Positions 52,417-62,864 are shown, numbered from the stretch's first letter. The stretch is 64,000 nucleotides of DNA from Sandaracinobacteroides sp041675905 (GCA_041675905.1 JBAYSX010000005.1:62001-126000), one strand, 5' to 3'. The notes: generated by a model not told the origin, from the letters alone. Translations and numbers: made by a program.

Positions 52417-53457
52417 TTGGGTTACAAGGTCGTCGTGGCTGGCGCGACCGGCAATGTCGGACGCGAAATCCTGAACATTCTGGCGGAGCGGGAATTCCCG
52501 ATTGCGGATATTGCCGCCGTTGCCAGCTCGCGTTCGACCGGCGACATGATCGAATTCGGCGAAACCGGTCGAAAACTCAAGGTCCATAATTCCGAACATT
52601 TCGATTTCAGCGGCTGGGACATGGCCCTTTTCGCCGCCGGCTCCGCCGCAACGAAATCGCTTGCGCCAAAAGCGGCCGCTGCCGGTTGCACGGTGATCGA
52701 CAACAGTTCGCTGTACCGGATGGAAAAGGATGTGCCCCTGATTGTTCCGGAAGTGAATCCGGAGGCGATCGATGGCTACAAGGCGCGCAACATCATCGCC
52801 AACCCCAATTGCTCGACCGCGCAACTGGTGGTGGCGCTGAAGCCGCTGCATGATGCGGCGGGCATCCGGCGCGTTGTCGTTTCGACCTACCAATCGGTGT
52901 CGGGCGCGGGCAAGGCCGGCATGGACGAATTGTTCGAGCAGACCCGTGCGGTATTTGTCGGCGACGAGAAAACGCACAGCAAATTCACCAAGCAGATAGC
53001 CTTCAACGTCATTCCGCATATCGACGTCTTCCTCGGGGCTGACAGCGGCTATGACGGCTATACGAAGGAAGAGTGGAAGATGGCGGTCGAGACGAACAAG
53101 ATTCTCGATCCCGATATCAGGGTGACGGCTACCTGCGTACGCGTGCCGGTTTTTGTCGGCCACGCGGAATCGGTGACGGTTGAACTGGAACGTCCGCTGT
53201 CAGCCGAGCGGGCGCAATCCATATTGCGTGAAGCGCCCGGCATCATGCTCGTCGACAAGCGCGAGGACGGCGGCTATGTCACGCCGGTGGAATGCGTTGG
53301 CGATTACGCCACCTTCATCAGCCGCGTTCGCCGCGACCCGACGGTGGAAAATGGCCTGAACTTCTGGTGCGTGTCCGACAATCTGCGGAAAGGTGCGGCG
53401 CTGAACGCCGTGCAGATTGCCGAGTTGCTGGGGCGGCGGCACCTGAAAAAGGGCTGA
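52417..53457 (+). CDS. asd: aspartate-semialdehyde dehydrogenase
   Basis: The protein has 346 residues. It has GATGNVGREIL near residue 9, the catalytic Cys at about 132 in NPNCSTAQ, QSVSGAGKAG near 160, and VPVFVGHAESV near 245. It reduces aspartyl phosphate to aspartate semialdehyde for lysine, threonine, methionine and diaminopimelate. The TTG at 52417 is the start, with GGAG about eight bases upstream, and gives the usual N-terminus. A strong terminator follows. Confidence 0.97.
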   Translation: MGYKVVVAGATGNVGREILNILAEREFPIADIAAVASSRSTGDMIEFGETGRKLKVHNSEHFDFSGWDMALFAAGSAATKSLAPKAAAAGCTVIDNSSLYRMEKDVPLIVPEVNPEAIDGYKARNIIANPNCSTAQLVVALKPLHDAAGIRRVVVSTYQSVSGAGKAGMDELFEQTRAVFVGDEKTHSKFTKQIAFNVIPHIDVFLGADSGYDGYTKEEWKMAVETNKILDPDIRVTATCVRVPVFVGHAESVTVELERPLSAERAQSILREAPGIMLVDKREDGGYVTPVECVGDYATFISRVRRDPTVENGLNFWCVSDNLRKGAALNAVQIAELLGRRHLKKG

Positions 53458-53486
53458 GCCGCTCGCGCCCATCGCAATATTACATA

Positions 53487-53527
53487 TCCGGCGGGCAGGA
53501 GCAGATCCTTGCCCGCCGGATTTTTAT
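53487..53527. terminator. Rho-independent terminator after asd
   Basis: CCGGCGGGCA at 53488-53497 pairs with TGCCCGCCGG at 53510-53519, with an inner GGA/TCC, followed by five T residues. It also serves the convergent cyclophilin gene ending at 53529. Confidence 0.92.
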
Positions 53528-53528
53528 A

Positions 53529-53981
53529 TCAGCCCTTGTTCGAGCGCATCTGGACGATCTTGCCTGGCTCGCGCGGCGGTTCGCCCTTCGGCAGCGCATC
53601 GATATGTTCCATGCCGCTCGTTACTTCGCCCCAGACGGTATATTGGCCATCCAGGAAGCGGGCGTCCGCAAAGCAGATGAAAAACTGGCTGTTGGCGCTG
53701 TCCGGATTGCTGGCGCGCGCCATGGAGCAGGTGCCGCGTACATGCGGCGCATTGGAAAACTCCGCCTTCAGATCCGGCAGATGCGATCCACCGGTGCCGT
53801 TGCCGCGCGGGTCGCCGCCCTGGGCCATGAAGCCGGGAATGACGCGGTGAAACAGAACGCCATCGTAGAAACCGCTGTCGGCGAGTTCGACAATACGGGC
53901 GACATGGCCCGGCGCCAGATCGGGGCGCAAACGGATCGAGACGTCACCGGATTCGAGTTTCAACGTCAGCGTGTCAGCCAT
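53529..53981 (-). CDS. cyclophilin-type peptidyl-prolyl cis-trans isomerase
   Basis: The protein has 150 residues from the ATG at 53981 (GGAGA upstream). The cyclophilin signature is complete: YDGVLFHRVIPGFMAQGGDP near residue 39, GTCSMARASNPDSANSQFFI near 82, and FLDGQYTVWG near 110. No signal peptide is present, so it is the cytoplasmic PpiB-like form. It catalyses proline isomerisation in protein folding. It shares the terminator at 53487 with asd. Confidence 0.96.
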   Translation of the reverse strand: MADTLTLKLESGDVSIRLRPDLAPGHVARIVELADSGFYDGVLFHRVIPGFMAQGGDPRGNGTGGSHLPDLKAEFSNAPHVRGTCSMARASNPDSANSQFFICFADARFLDGQYTVWGEVTSGMEHIDALPKGEPPREPGKIVQMRSNKG

Positions 53982-54070
53982 AATCAGAATCTCCGAAAAT
54001 ATTGATTCGCCGGTCACTGCCAGCCAATGCCTCCGAATACCACCATATTCGCGATGCGCGGAGTTAATCT

Positions 54071-56095
54071 GTGCTTGATTTGCACGGTCAGTCCGGGCTT
54101 TGTGCAGCCGTGATCCGGGCACATCATACCCTTTCCCTGCTCGCCGGCCTGCTGTTGTCGGCGTTACCGGCCATGGCCCAGCCTCGGACGCCGCCCGAAG
54201 TACCGGAAGATCCGCTGGAAAATATCGGTCTGTATCCGGACATGGCAGGGGTGGAGCCGATGCCCGTTATCGCCCCCGTTGTTCCGCTTGATCCGCAACT
54301 GATGGCCCCGCTGTCGCCCCTCGCCACATTCGATTTGGCCCCGCGCGCCGATCTGGAATTCACCACGGCGGATGAGGAAGGCGTGCGCTACCGGCTTGAC
54401 GTGCAGGGTCTGGATGCAACCGGCCTCAACGCGCGATTCCGCGAACTGTCGGCACTGCGTCAGGGTGATGGCGACCGTGCGACGCCGGCGCAAATCGCGG
54501 CGCGAACACGGGGGGACCGGGAATTACTGGAACGGCTGCTGTTTTCGGAAGGCTGGTATGGCGCGGCGGTGGACTCTGCGATCGAAACCGCTCCTGAAAC
54601 CGGCGCGCTGATCCGCTTTACGGTGGCGTCGGGGGAGCGGTACCGCTGGCGTCAGATTACGCTCGATCTCTATCCCGATGCGCCGCCGCGGCTGACAGAG
54701 AATTTCGGCCTGCGGGTGGGCGAGCCGATTCGCGCCATCGAGGTGGATGAGGCCGAGGGCCGCTTACTGGTGGAGATGAGGCGTTCCGGTTATCCGTTCG
54801 CCGAACTGGGTGCGCGCGATGTCGTGCTGGATGAGGGACCGACCGGTACCTATTTGCTGACCGCCGATATCGGGCCACGCGGGCGTTTCGGGCGGGTGCG
54901 AATGACCGGGGATGCGCCCTTCGACGAGGATCACGCCAATGTCATCGCCCGTTTCGAGCCGGGCGACCTGTATGACGCGGATATGGTGGATGATCTGCGC
55001 CTGGCGCTGATCCAGACGCAATTGTTCAATGGCGTGACCGTGATTCCCGTCGATACCGGCGAACGTGCCCCGGACGGCACTGCCGTCACCGATATTCGCG
55101 TCGAGGGCAGTGCGGGGCCGGAAAAGCAATTGATCGGGCAATTCGGCTATGCCAGCGGCGAGGGGTTGCGTGCCGAAGGCCTGTGGCGGCACCGCAATCT
55201 GATCGTGCCGGAAGGCATGTTCACCGCCCGCGCTGTCGCCGGTACGCGCGAGCAGCGGCTGGCCGCCGAATATGCGATGAGCAATTTCCGCCAGCGCGAC
55301 CGGAGGCTCGCCGGCAGCTTCGACATCGCCAACATCAAACGCGCCGCCTTCGAGGCGCGGACGGCCACTGCGTCCGTATCGCTGGCGCGCCTGTCCACGC
55401 CGATCTGGCAAAAGCGCTGGACCTGGTCGGTCGGTTTCGACCTGATCGCCACAGACGAACTGGATCGCTCCTTCGATCCCGACGCCAGCCGCGATACCTA
55501 TCTGATTGCGGCACTCCCGACGATGGTCGGCTATGACACATCCGACGATCTGCTCGACCCTGGCCGGGGTTTCCGGCTCGGCCTGCAACTCACCCCGGAG
55601 TTTTCGCGCCAGGGCGGGCGGAACCAGACCTATTTGCGCGCCATCGCTGACGCCAGCGGCTACAAACGCGTGGGTGAAAGCCTGGTAATGGCCGGGCGGC
55701 TGCGGGCGGGCAGCATCATGGGCGCAGAGCGCATCGACATCGCGCCGACGCGGCGTCTTTATGCCGGAGGCGGCGGTTCGGTGCGCGGTTTTGGCTATCA
55801 GGATGTCGGGCCGCTGGGCGTGCGCAATCGACCTCTCGGCGGGCGCGGATTGCTGGAGGCAAGCGTCGAAGGGCGTTATCGCTTCGGAGATTTCGGCGTC
55901 GTCGGCTTTATCGATGCGGGCACGCTTTCGGAAAAATCGACGCCAACGCTGGATGATGTGCATGTCGGCGCTGGCGTGGGCTTGCGCTACTATACCGGCT
56001 TCGGCCCGATGCGGGTGGATATCGCCCGCGCCATCACCCATACAACGCGCGCGCCGGCCATCGGGCTCTATATCTCGATCGGGCAGGCTTTCTGA
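54071..56095 (+). CDS. tamA: translocation and assembly module protein TamA (Omp85 family)
   Basis: The protein has 674 residues from the GTG at 54071 (GGAG seven bases upstream); the GTG at 54110 would start nearer the signal peptide (TLSLLAGLLLSALPAMAQ). The N-terminal half holds POTRA-like repeats, including VASGERYRWRQITLD near 190 and VRMTGDAPFDE near 280. The C-terminal half is an Omp85 beta-barrel with the RRLYAGGGGSVRGFGYQD motif (Arg-Gly-Phe lid) and a final GLYISIGQAF. It works with TamB to insert outer-membrane proteins or lipids. The stop overlaps the tamB ATG. Confidence 0.92.
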   Translation: MLDLHGQSGLCAAVIRAHHTLSLLAGLLLSALPAMAQPRTPPEVPEDPLENIGLYPDMAGVEPMPVIAPVVPLDPQLMAPLSPLATFDLAPRADLEFTTADEEGVRYRLDVQGLDATGLNARFRELSALRQGDGDRATPAQIAARTRGDRELLERLLFSEGWYGAAVDSAIETAPETGALIRFTVASGERYRWRQITLDLYPDAPPRLTENFGLRVGEPIRAIEVDEAEGRLLVEMRRSGYPFAELGARDVVLDEGPTGTYLLTADIGPRGRFGRVRMTGDAPFDEDHANVIARFEPGDLYDADMVDDLRLALIQTQLFNGVTVIPVDTGERAPDGTAVTDIRVEGSAGPEKQLIGQFGYASGEGLRAEGLWRHRNLIVPEGMFTARAVAGTREQRLAAEYAMSNFRQRDRRLAGSFDIANIKRAAFEARTATASVSLARLSTPIWQKRWTWSVGFDLIATDELDRSFDPDASRDTYLIAALPTMVGYDTSDDLLDPGRGFRLGLQLTPEFSRQGGRNQTYLRAIADASGYKRVGESLVMAGRLRAGSIMGAERIDIAPTRRLYAGGGGSVRGFGYQDVGPLGVRNRPLGGRGLLEASVEGRYRFGDFGVVGFIDAGTLSEKSTPTLDDVHVGAGVGLRYYTGFGPMRVDIARAITHTTRAPAIGLYISIGQAF

Positions 56096-59000
56096 TGCGG
56101 CCGGAGGCGGACATGCCGGAACAACCGATGGACGCCGCGCCGCCGCGCCGCTGGTGGCGCTGGCTGATCCTGCTGCTGGTGGCGGTGCCGCTGCTGCTGG
56201 CGGTGCTCGTGCCGTCCATTCTGTGGTTCGTGGCCGAAACCCCGCGCGGGCGGGCGTTCGTCGCGCGGCAGGTGTCGGCGCTGACGCTGGAATCGGGTCT
56301 GCATTTCGAGGTCGGGCGGATCGACGGCAGCCTGTTGTCGGCATTCACCCTGCAGGACGTGACGGTTTACGATCTGGATGGCGCATTCGCGGTCATTCCG
56401 GTGGCGCATGCGCAATGGCAGCCGATGGCACTGTTGGGAGGAAGAATCGCGTTCGACAGCGTCGACGTGCCACAAGCACGACTGTTGCGAATCTGGCGGT
56501 TGAATCCCGGGGACCCGGATGCGCCATTGCTGCCGGACATCAATCTGCGCATTGGCCGGATCGAACTCGCCCGCCTTGAACTGGCGGAGGGCGTGGCCGG
56601 CAACGCCGATGTGGTGACGGCGCTGGGCCGGGCGGAAATCACCGACGGGCAATTATTGCTGGATGTGCAGGCAGGCACAGCCAGCGGCGACCGGCTGGCG
56701 TTGTTGCTGGACGCCGCGCCGGACGATGACCGTTTCGATCTGAGCGCCGATGTGCGCGCGCCCGCCGGCGGCCTTGCGGCGCGGCTGGGCGGCTTGCCGC
56801 AGGGCGTGTCGGCGCAGGCGTCGGGGGCGGGCACCTGGTCCGACTGGCGCGGGCAGTTGGTCGCAGATGTGCTCAATCCGGAAGGCGGCTCGGTGCGCGT
56901 TGCGGAACTGGCCATTCTGGCCGATTCGGGCCGGTTTCGCCTGCAGGGCGAGCTGACGCCGGCGGCGCTGCTGCCGGAGTCGGCGCGATCCATGGTGCAG
57001 CCGGCGCTGGGTATTGACGCCAGCGCGGTGCAGGACGGCGATCGCTATAGTCTGGAATTCACCGCCGCCTCCACCGCGCTGGTGGTGACGGGAAGTGGCG
57101 GCGTCGATCTGCAGGCGAGCAGACTGGACGATGTGGTGGTGAACGCCGCGGTACGCCGCCCTGAACTGGTCCATCCGCGATTGTCGGGCACGGGGATACG
57201 CATCGGATTGACGGCCGGCGGACCCTTGCGTCGCCCGGAACTGGCGTGGACGGCGACCGCCGACAGCATACGCTTTCGCGGTGAGGACGGCGAGCCGATG
57301 GGCGTCGATCATCTCGCCATATCCGGCCAGTTGCGGCTGGCGGATGCGGAACAGCCGCTGGCCACGGATTTTGTCGCCCGCATTGGCCGGGTGTCGGGCC
57401 TGCCGGAACAGACGGCGGAAATGCTGGAGAATCCGGAAATTTCCGGCACGATCAGCCTGGTCGACGGCGCGGTGCAGCTGACGGCGCTGGATGCGCGCAC
57501 GACACAACTGGCGGCGACCGGTGATGGCGCGATGCTGGCCGACGGGCGGCTGACGGCAAGCCTGGATGTTCGCGTGGCGCGGTACGAACTGCCGCAACTG
57601 GGTGCGATTCTTGCCGAAGCGCGGCTGAACCTCGCGCGGCCCCCGGAAGGTGCGCTGACATTGGACGGGCGCTTCACCGGTCGCGCGCTCGATCTGACGA
57701 GCGAGGGAGTCGAAAATTTCCTCGGCGGGTTGCCGGAAATCACGGGACGTTTCCGCGTGGCCGGGGACGGGCGCATTCTGGTCGATCAGACGCGATTACG
57801 TAGCCCCAAACTGAATTTCGCCAATGCGACCGCCAGCTACGACCCGGCTGGCGGTCGTTTTACGTTGAATGCGGCTGGCAGTAGCACGGATTACGGACCG
57901 GTTGCGATTGCGGCGTCGGGCACGGCAGATGCGCCGCGCGCAACAGTTACGCTTGCCAGGCCCGGCTTCGGCATTGGTCTGGAAAATGTCGTCGCAGAGA
58001 TCACGCCGGTCGAAGAAGGATTTGGCATCGTCACCCGTGGCGAGAGTTCGCAAGGGCCACTGATGGCGCGCGTGCGATTGCATACGGGTCAGGATGAACC
58101 GATGGCGATTGTGCTTGAACGCGCGACGCTGGCCGGGATCGAGGCGCGCGGGCAACTGGTGCAAACTGCCGCCGGGCCGTTCGGCGGCCGGATTCTGGTG
58201 GATGGGCGCGGCCTCGAAATGGTGTTCGATCTGTCGGCGCGGGGCGAATTCCAGCGCATCGTCGGGCGGCTGTCCGCCTGGAATGCCCGCCTGCCGCTGG
58301 GACCGCCGCTGGCGATTGCCGAAGGTCAGGGGCAAATCGAGATTGTCCTGTTGCCCGACCGGCCGACGATTGTCGGCGATTTCGATCTGAAAAATGTGCG
58401 GCGCGGCGATCTGGTGATCTCGACGGCGACCGGCCGGTTCGATCTGGCCGGCGCGGATGGGCGCGGCAGCGTGAAGTTTTCCGGCAAGCGCGGCGACGGC
58501 AAGGCTTTCGCGGCGACCGCTGGCGTGCGTTCCGTGCCGCGCGGTTATGCCATCAGCTTCAATGGCACGGTGGGCATTAATCCGTTGAAGCTGGAGCGCC
58601 CTGCGCTGCTGGTGCGGCAGGAGGATGGCTGGTGGTTGCGGCCCGCACGGCTGGTGTTGCCAAAGGGAACGGTCGATGTTGGCGGCAGCTGGGGCCGTTT
58701 GCGTGAGGCGCGGCTGCAACTGAATGCGGTCGATCTGGCGACCATCGACAGTTTCGGCGGCGGACTCGGACTTGGGGGTACGGTGTCGGGTCAGGTGGCG
58801 GTACGCATGGTGGCGAATGCGCCCGTGCCGCAAGGAGAGGTGAACCTCCGCATCGACAAATTGACCCGCGCCAGCCTGACCGGCGTTTCCGCGCCCGTCG
58901 ATATGGTGCTGCAAGGCCACTCCACCGGCGACGGCCTGGCTTTGGGCGGACGTATCCTGTGGCGGAACAATAATCTGGGCCGCATTGTCGTGCGCATCAC

Positions 59001-60309
59001 GCCCGGCGCCGGCGAGGATATGACGGCGCGCTTCCTCGCCGGCGAACTGGCCGGCGGCGTCCGCTATAATGGCCCGGTCGAGCCCTTATGGGCGCTGTTC
59101 GCCCCGGAAGGGCAGGAACTGAAAGGCGCGGTCGCCATTGGCGTGGATTTTGCTGGCACAGTCGCTGATCCGAGACTGTCGGGCGTCGCGCGCGGCACAG
59201 CGCTGGTCTATCGCAATGCCGATTGGGGCACGACAATTTCCGATATCGGCTTTGACGGGCGTTTCAATGGTCCATATTTCCATCTGCAACGGCTGTCGGC
59301 CAGGGCCGGCAATGGAACAATTACGGGTCAGGGCCAGGTCAATTTGTCCGCCGGTGATGCGCGGCGGATGAATATCGGTCTGCAATTCAACCGCGCGAAG
59401 CTGGCCGATTCGGATATCGCCGAAGCCACCATCTCCGGTCCGCTGCACTTGCGCGGCCAGGGCAGCGAGATGGCGATTGACGGCCAGTTGAAGGTGGATT
59501 CGGCGCGTTATCTGGTGGCCCCGGTGCAATCGGCGGAAGTGCCGGTACTGAAAGTGCGCCGGGCGGGGAATTTCGCCCCGACGGCCACCGCGCCGTCGCT
59601 GCTCTCCGGTATCGCGCTGAACATCGACATCACGTCTGACGACCGCATCCGTATCGAGGGGATGGGGCTGGACAGCTACTGGCGCGCCAACGTGCGGGTG
59701 CGCGGCACGGCGGCCAACCCGCGGATGCTGGGCGACGCGACGCTCAGCAAGGGTGAATTTGTTTTCGCCAGCAGCGATTTCAACATCACCAATGGTCATG
59801 TCACGTTCAATGGCGCGCCGATGGAAAGCGCCATCAACATTCAGGCGCAAACCCGGGCACAGGATGTGACCGCCTATGTCCGGATCGCAGGCACAGCCGC
59901 CCGCCCGCAGATCAGCTTCAGTTCCACGCCGAGCCTGCCGGAAGATGAAATCCTGTCGCGATTGCTGTTTGGCGCATCGGTCGCCGATTTGTCCGTTACC
60001 GAAGCAGTGCAACTGGCCAGTGCAGTTGCCGGTCTGCGCAGCGGACTGGATACCATGGGCAAAATCCGCCGTTCGGTGGGCGTGGACCGGTTGCGGCTGG
60101 TGGGTGATAATACCGAAAATGGCATGGGCACCGGCCTCGCCGTTGGCAAGCGGATCACCAAAAACCTCTACGCCGAGGTGCTGACGGACAGCAGCGGCCA
60201 TACGCTGACCACCTTGCAATGGACGCTTTCCCGTCTGTGGAGCCTGATCGCCGAGGTGTCGAGCATCGGCGGGGCTTCTGCCAATGCGCGCTATCAGAAG
60301 GACTATTAG
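56095..60309 (+). CDS. tamB: translocation and assembly module protein TamB
   Basis: The protein has 1404 residues. A single N-terminal membrane anchor (WLILLLVAVPLLLAVLVPSI) is followed by a long beta-helical periplasmic region, consistent with the AsmA-like/TamB lipid-transfer fold. The C-terminal DUF490 domain has PQISFSSTPSLPEDEILSRL and VGKRITKNLYAEV. It spans the periplasm and cooperates with TamA. Overlap of start and tamA stop shows an operon. It is the largest gene in the window. Confidence 0.94.
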   Translation: MRPEADMPEQPMDAAPPRRWWRWLILLLVAVPLLLAVLVPSILWFVAETPRGRAFVARQVSALTLESGLHFEVGRIDGSLLSAFTLQDVTVYDLDGAFAVIPVAHAQWQPMALLGGRIAFDSVDVPQARLLRIWRLNPGDPDAPLLPDINLRIGRIELARLELAEGVAGNADVVTALGRAEITDGQLLLDVQAGTASGDRLALLLDAAPDDDRFDLSADVRAPAGGLAARLGGLPQGVSAQASGAGTWSDWRGQLVADVLNPEGGSVRVAELAILADSGRFRLQGELTPAALLPESARSMVQPALGIDASAVQDGDRYSLEFTAASTALVVTGSGGVDLQASRLDDVVVNAAVRRPELVHPRLSGTGIRIGLTAGGPLRRPELAWTATADSIRFRGEDGEPMGVDHLAISGQLRLADAEQPLATDFVARIGRVSGLPEQTAEMLENPEISGTISLVDGAVQLTALDARTTQLAATGDGAMLADGRLTASLDVRVARYELPQLGAILAEARLNLARPPEGALTLDGRFTGRALDLTSEGVENFLGGLPEITGRFRVAGDGRILVDQTRLRSPKLNFANATASYDPAGGRFTLNAAGSSTDYGPVAIAASGTADAPRATVTLARPGFGIGLENVVAEITPVEEGFGIVTRGESSQGPLMARVRLHTGQDEPMAIVLERATLAGIEARGQLVQTAAGPFGGRILVDGRGLEMVFDLSARGEFQRIVGRLSAWNARLPLGPPLAIAEGQGQIEIVLLPDRPTIVGDFDLKNVRRGDLVISTATGRFDLAGADGRGSVKFSGKRGDGKAFAATAGVRSVPRGYAISFNGTVGINPLKLERPALLVRQEDGWWLRPARLVLPKGTVDVGGSWGRLREARLQLNAVDLATIDSFGGGLGLGGTVSGQVAVRMVANAPVPQGEVNLRIDKLTRASLTGVSAPVDMVLQGHSTGDGLALGGRILWRNNNLGRIVVRITPGAGEDMTARFLAGELAGGVRYNGPVEPLWALFAPEGQELKGAVAIGVDFAGTVADPRLSGVARGTALVYRNADWGTTISDIGFDGRFNGPYFHLQRLSARAGNGTITGQGQVNLSAGDARRMNIGLQFNRAKLADSDIAEATISGPLHLRGQGSEMAIDGQLKVDSARYLVAPVQSAEVPVLKVRRAGNFAPTATAPSLLSGIALNIDITSDDRIRIEGMGLDSYWRANVRVRGTAANPRMLGDATLSKGEFVFASSDFNITNGHVTFNGAPMESAINIQAQTRAQDVTAYVRIAGTAARPQISFSSTPSLPEDEILSRLLFGASVADLSVTEAVQLASAVAGLRSGLDTMGKIRRSVGVDRLRLVGDNTENGMGTGLAVGKRITKNLYAEVLTDSSGHTLTTLQWTLSRLWSLIAEVSSIGGASANARYQKDY

Positions 60310-60403
60310 TGCGCTGAAAATTTTCGCGGAGCGCCCATCCCCATTGACGGCGCACGGGCGAACACACATAGCGCAAAAATATCCGCGGCGTTGAAGGTCG
60401 GCC

Positions 60404-60601
60404 ATGAGCGAGGAGGAATTGCGGGCAAGGCTGCATGCGCTGATCGAGGAGCATCGCGATCTTTCCGCCACCATTGACGCGCTGAGTCGTCCGCCCGCTG
60501 TCGACGCCTTGCGGCTGCAGCGGTTGAAACGTCAGAAGCTGCGCGTGAAGGACGAGATCGCGGCCCTTACCGATCTTTTGATCCCGGACATTATCGCCTG
60601 A
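60404..60601 (+). CDS. YdcH-family small protein
   Basis: The protein has 65 residues: EEELRARLHALIEEHRDLSATIDALS and LRLQRLKRQKLRVKDEIAAL. Two charged helices forming a coiled-coil hairpin match the YdcH/DUF465 family of unknown function. The ATG at 60404 is chosen from the short frame. It lies 94 bp after tamB and 39 bp before the AmpG-like gene. Confidence 0.82.
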   Translation: MSEEELRARLHALIEEHRDLSATIDALSRPPAVDALRLQRLKRQKLRVKDEIAALTDLLIPDIIA

Positions 60602-60640
60602 CAGCATTTCCTTTGTGTGCTGATGACCTAAAGAGGGTGG

Positions 60641-61960
60641 ATGAAACAACAGACCGTGCGGCGTAATTGGGGCGACACCATCCGTCCCTGGTTCAAACCC
60701 GGCCCTGTGGGAGCCTTGCTGCTCGGCCTGTCTTCGGGTGCGCCGTTCGCGATGATCGCCGCAACGCTGACAACGCGCCTCGCGGAGGCCGGGATCGACA
60801 AAAGGCTGGTGACCGCGTTCACGCTGACCTTTTTGCTGTATAATTTCAAATTTCTGTGGGCCCCGCTTATCGACCGCGCCAAGATTCCTGTTCTTGCCCG
60901 GCGTATCGGCCAGCGGCGGGCATGGCTGCTGGTGATCGGCATCGGCGTGATGGCGTCGATCATCTGGCTCGGCTCCATAGACCCTGTTACGCATATTGAA
61001 CGGGTCGTGGCGGCGGCGCTGCTGACGGCCTTTTTCGGCGCAAGCTATGATATTGTGATCGACGCTTTCCGCATCGAGAGCCTGAAAAAGGATGAACTGG
61101 GCGTCGGTTCGGGCATGAGTCAATATGGCTGGCGGCTGGGGGCTGCCGGCGCGGGTGCGCTGGCGCTGTTTATGGCCGAACGTGCCGGGTGGAGTGCTGC
61201 CTATACGGCGTCGGCGATGTTCGCCTTGCCGGCGCTTGTAGCCGCTGCGATGCTCGGGGAACCGAAACGTCATGAGGCGATGATCTCGACAGCAGCGATG
61301 CCGCGCGGGTTCAGGGCGGTGCGCTCGGCCGTAGTGGAACCGCTCGCCGATTTTTTGTCCCGGCCCGGCGCCTGGCTCGTGCTGCTGTTTATTTTGGTCC
61401 ACAAGCTTGGCGATACGATCGCCAATCTGTCGTTGCGGCTGTTGTTCGCCGATCTCGGCTTTTCAAAAGATGAAATCGCCGCCTGGGATGTCGGCCTTGG
61501 CCTGGTGGCGACGCTGGCGGGCATTTTTGTTGGTGGCATTGTCTATGCGCGGCTGGGGATGATGCGGGCGGTGATGGTGAGCCTGATCCTGATGGCTGTC
61601 ACCAATCTCGGCTTTGCGGCGCTGGCCTGGATCGGCCATTCGAGCCTCGCGATGGGCCTGGCGGTGGGCTTCGAGAATTTCGCCAGCGGCATCGGCGGGG
61701 TGGCGGTGGTCGCTTATCTGTCGTGGCTGTGCGACTTGCGCTTTACGGCAACACAATTTGCGCTTCTGTCAGCGATGGCGTCGATTCTCGGTCGTTTTGT
61801 GCAGGGAACGACGGCGGGAGCATTGATCGAGGCGCTGGGCTATGTTCAATTCTATCTCCTGACGACGCTGCTGGCGTTGCCGGGTATTTTACTGTTCCGC
61901 ATGTTGATGATGCGGATGAGCGATGCCGAACCGGAGACAGCCGCCTCGCAATCGTCATGA
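60641..61960 (+). CDS. AmpG-like MFS permease
   Basis: The protein has 439 residues with about twelve hydrophobic segments and the major-facilitator pattern. LLLGLSSGAPFAMI near residue 28, FKFLWAPLIDRAKIP near 74 and the IGQRRAWLL loop match AmpG muropeptide permeases, which recycle anhydromuropeptides from the periplasm. GAGGGTGG precedes the ATG. Several MFS members look similar, so a different solute is possible. It begins soon after the YdcH-like gene. Confidence 0.85.
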   Translation: MKQQTVRRNWGDTIRPWFKPGPVGALLLGLSSGAPFAMIAATLTTRLAEAGIDKRLVTAFTLTFLLYNFKFLWAPLIDRAKIPVLARRIGQRRAWLLVIGIGVMASIIWLGSIDPVTHIERVVAAALLTAFFGASYDIVIDAFRIESLKKDELGVGSGMSQYGWRLGAAGAGALALFMAERAGWSAAYTASAMFALPALVAAAMLGEPKRHEAMISTAAMPRGFRAVRSAVVEPLADFLSRPGAWLVLLFILVHKLGDTIANLSLRLLFADLGFSKDEIAAWDVGLGLVATLAGIFVGGIVYARLGMMRAVMVSLILMAVTNLGFAALAWIGHSSLAMGLAVGFENFASGIGGVAVVAYLSWLCDLRFTATQFALLSAMASILGRFVQGTTAGALIEALGYVQFYLLTTLLALPGILLFRMLMMRMSDAEPETAASQSS

Positions 61961-62012
61961 AACGTCGATATGGCGCCGGAACGGCACGATCCGACAAACG
62001 GGAACATGACTG

Positions 62013-62864
62013 ATGATTTTGCAGGAAGTGGCATCGACGGCATTAACCCCGCAGCTTTTGACCCGGCAACCGCACCTGCACCGGCAGGGCCGGCTGGAAG
62101 TGCGAATCGCCGCCAGCGAAGAGGAAATCGTGGCGGCCCAGGCGCTGCGCTATGAAATTTTCTTTGAGGAAATGGGCGCAGCCGCACCACCTGTCGCGCG
62201 TGCCAGCAGCCGCGATATCGACCCGCATGACGAGATTTGCGATCATCTGCTGGTGATCGACCATGGCCCGGAAGAAGAACCTTTCGCCTATCCCTGCGTT
62301 GTCGGAACCTATCGTCTGCTGCGGCAACTGGTCGCGGAGCGCAGTGGCGGTTTTTATTCCGCCGGCGAATATGATCTGACGCCCTTGCTGGAAAGCAGCG
62401 CCCGCACCGGGCAATTGCTGGAACTGGGGCGCTCCTGTGTTGCGGCGGCGCATCGCAACAGCACCACGATCAGCCTGTTGTGGCGCGGTATCGCCTCCTA
62501 TTTGCGCGCACACCATATCGGCACGCTGTTCGGCTGCGCGTCTTTCCACGGCACCGATCCGCAGGTGCATTCCGCCGAGCTCTCCTTGCTGGCGCAGGAA
62601 CATCTGGCGCCGCCGCATCTGCGCGCCCGCGCGCTGGACTATGTGCCGCTGGATATCCTTGCACCCGGCAGTTACGATATGCGCGCCGCCGCCCGCGCGT
62701 TGCCGCCGCTCATCAAGGGTTATTTGCGTGTGGGAGCAACCGTGGGGGATGGCGCGTTTATCGATCGTCAGTTCAATACCGTCGATGTGTTTGTCGTGAT
62801 GCCGGTGGAAGCCATTACACGCCGTTATCTCGACCGTTTCACCAGCAATCCCGATTGCAACTAG
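62013..62864 (+). CDS. GNAT-family N-acyltransferase (OlsB-like)
   Basis: The protein has 283 residues. It contains EIVAAQALRYEIFFEEMGA near residue 37, GTYRLLRQ near 97, LLELGRSCVAAAHRN near 132 and GCASFHGTDP near 175. This is the pattern of the hemolysin-like/OlsB acyltransferases, which N-acylate ornithine (first step of ornithine lipid synthesis) using acyl-ACP. The partner olsA is not in the window. GGGAA lies upstream of the ATG. Related enzymes acylate other amino acids, so the head group is open. Confidence 0.82.
   Translation: MILQEVASTALTPQLLTRQPHLHRQGRLEVRIAASEEEIVAAQALRYEIFFEEMGAAAPPVARASSRDIDPHDEICDHLLVIDHGPEEEPFAYPCVVGTYRLLRQLVAERSGGFYSAGEYDLTPLLESSARTGQLLELGRSCVAAAHRNSTTISLLWRGIASYLRAHHIGTLFGCASFHGTDPQVHSAELSLLAQEHLAPPHLRARALDYVPLDILAPGSYDMRAAARALPPLIKGYLRVGATVGDGAFIDRQFNTVDVFVVMPVEAITRRYLDRFTSNPDCN

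Noticed and set aside
54764..56344. 526-codon open frame on the minus strand
   Set aside because: It is antisense to tamA, rich in Arg/Pro/His, without domain patterns.
59086..60474. 462-codon open frame on the minus strand
   Set aside because: It is antisense to tamB; composition is typical of a shadow frame.
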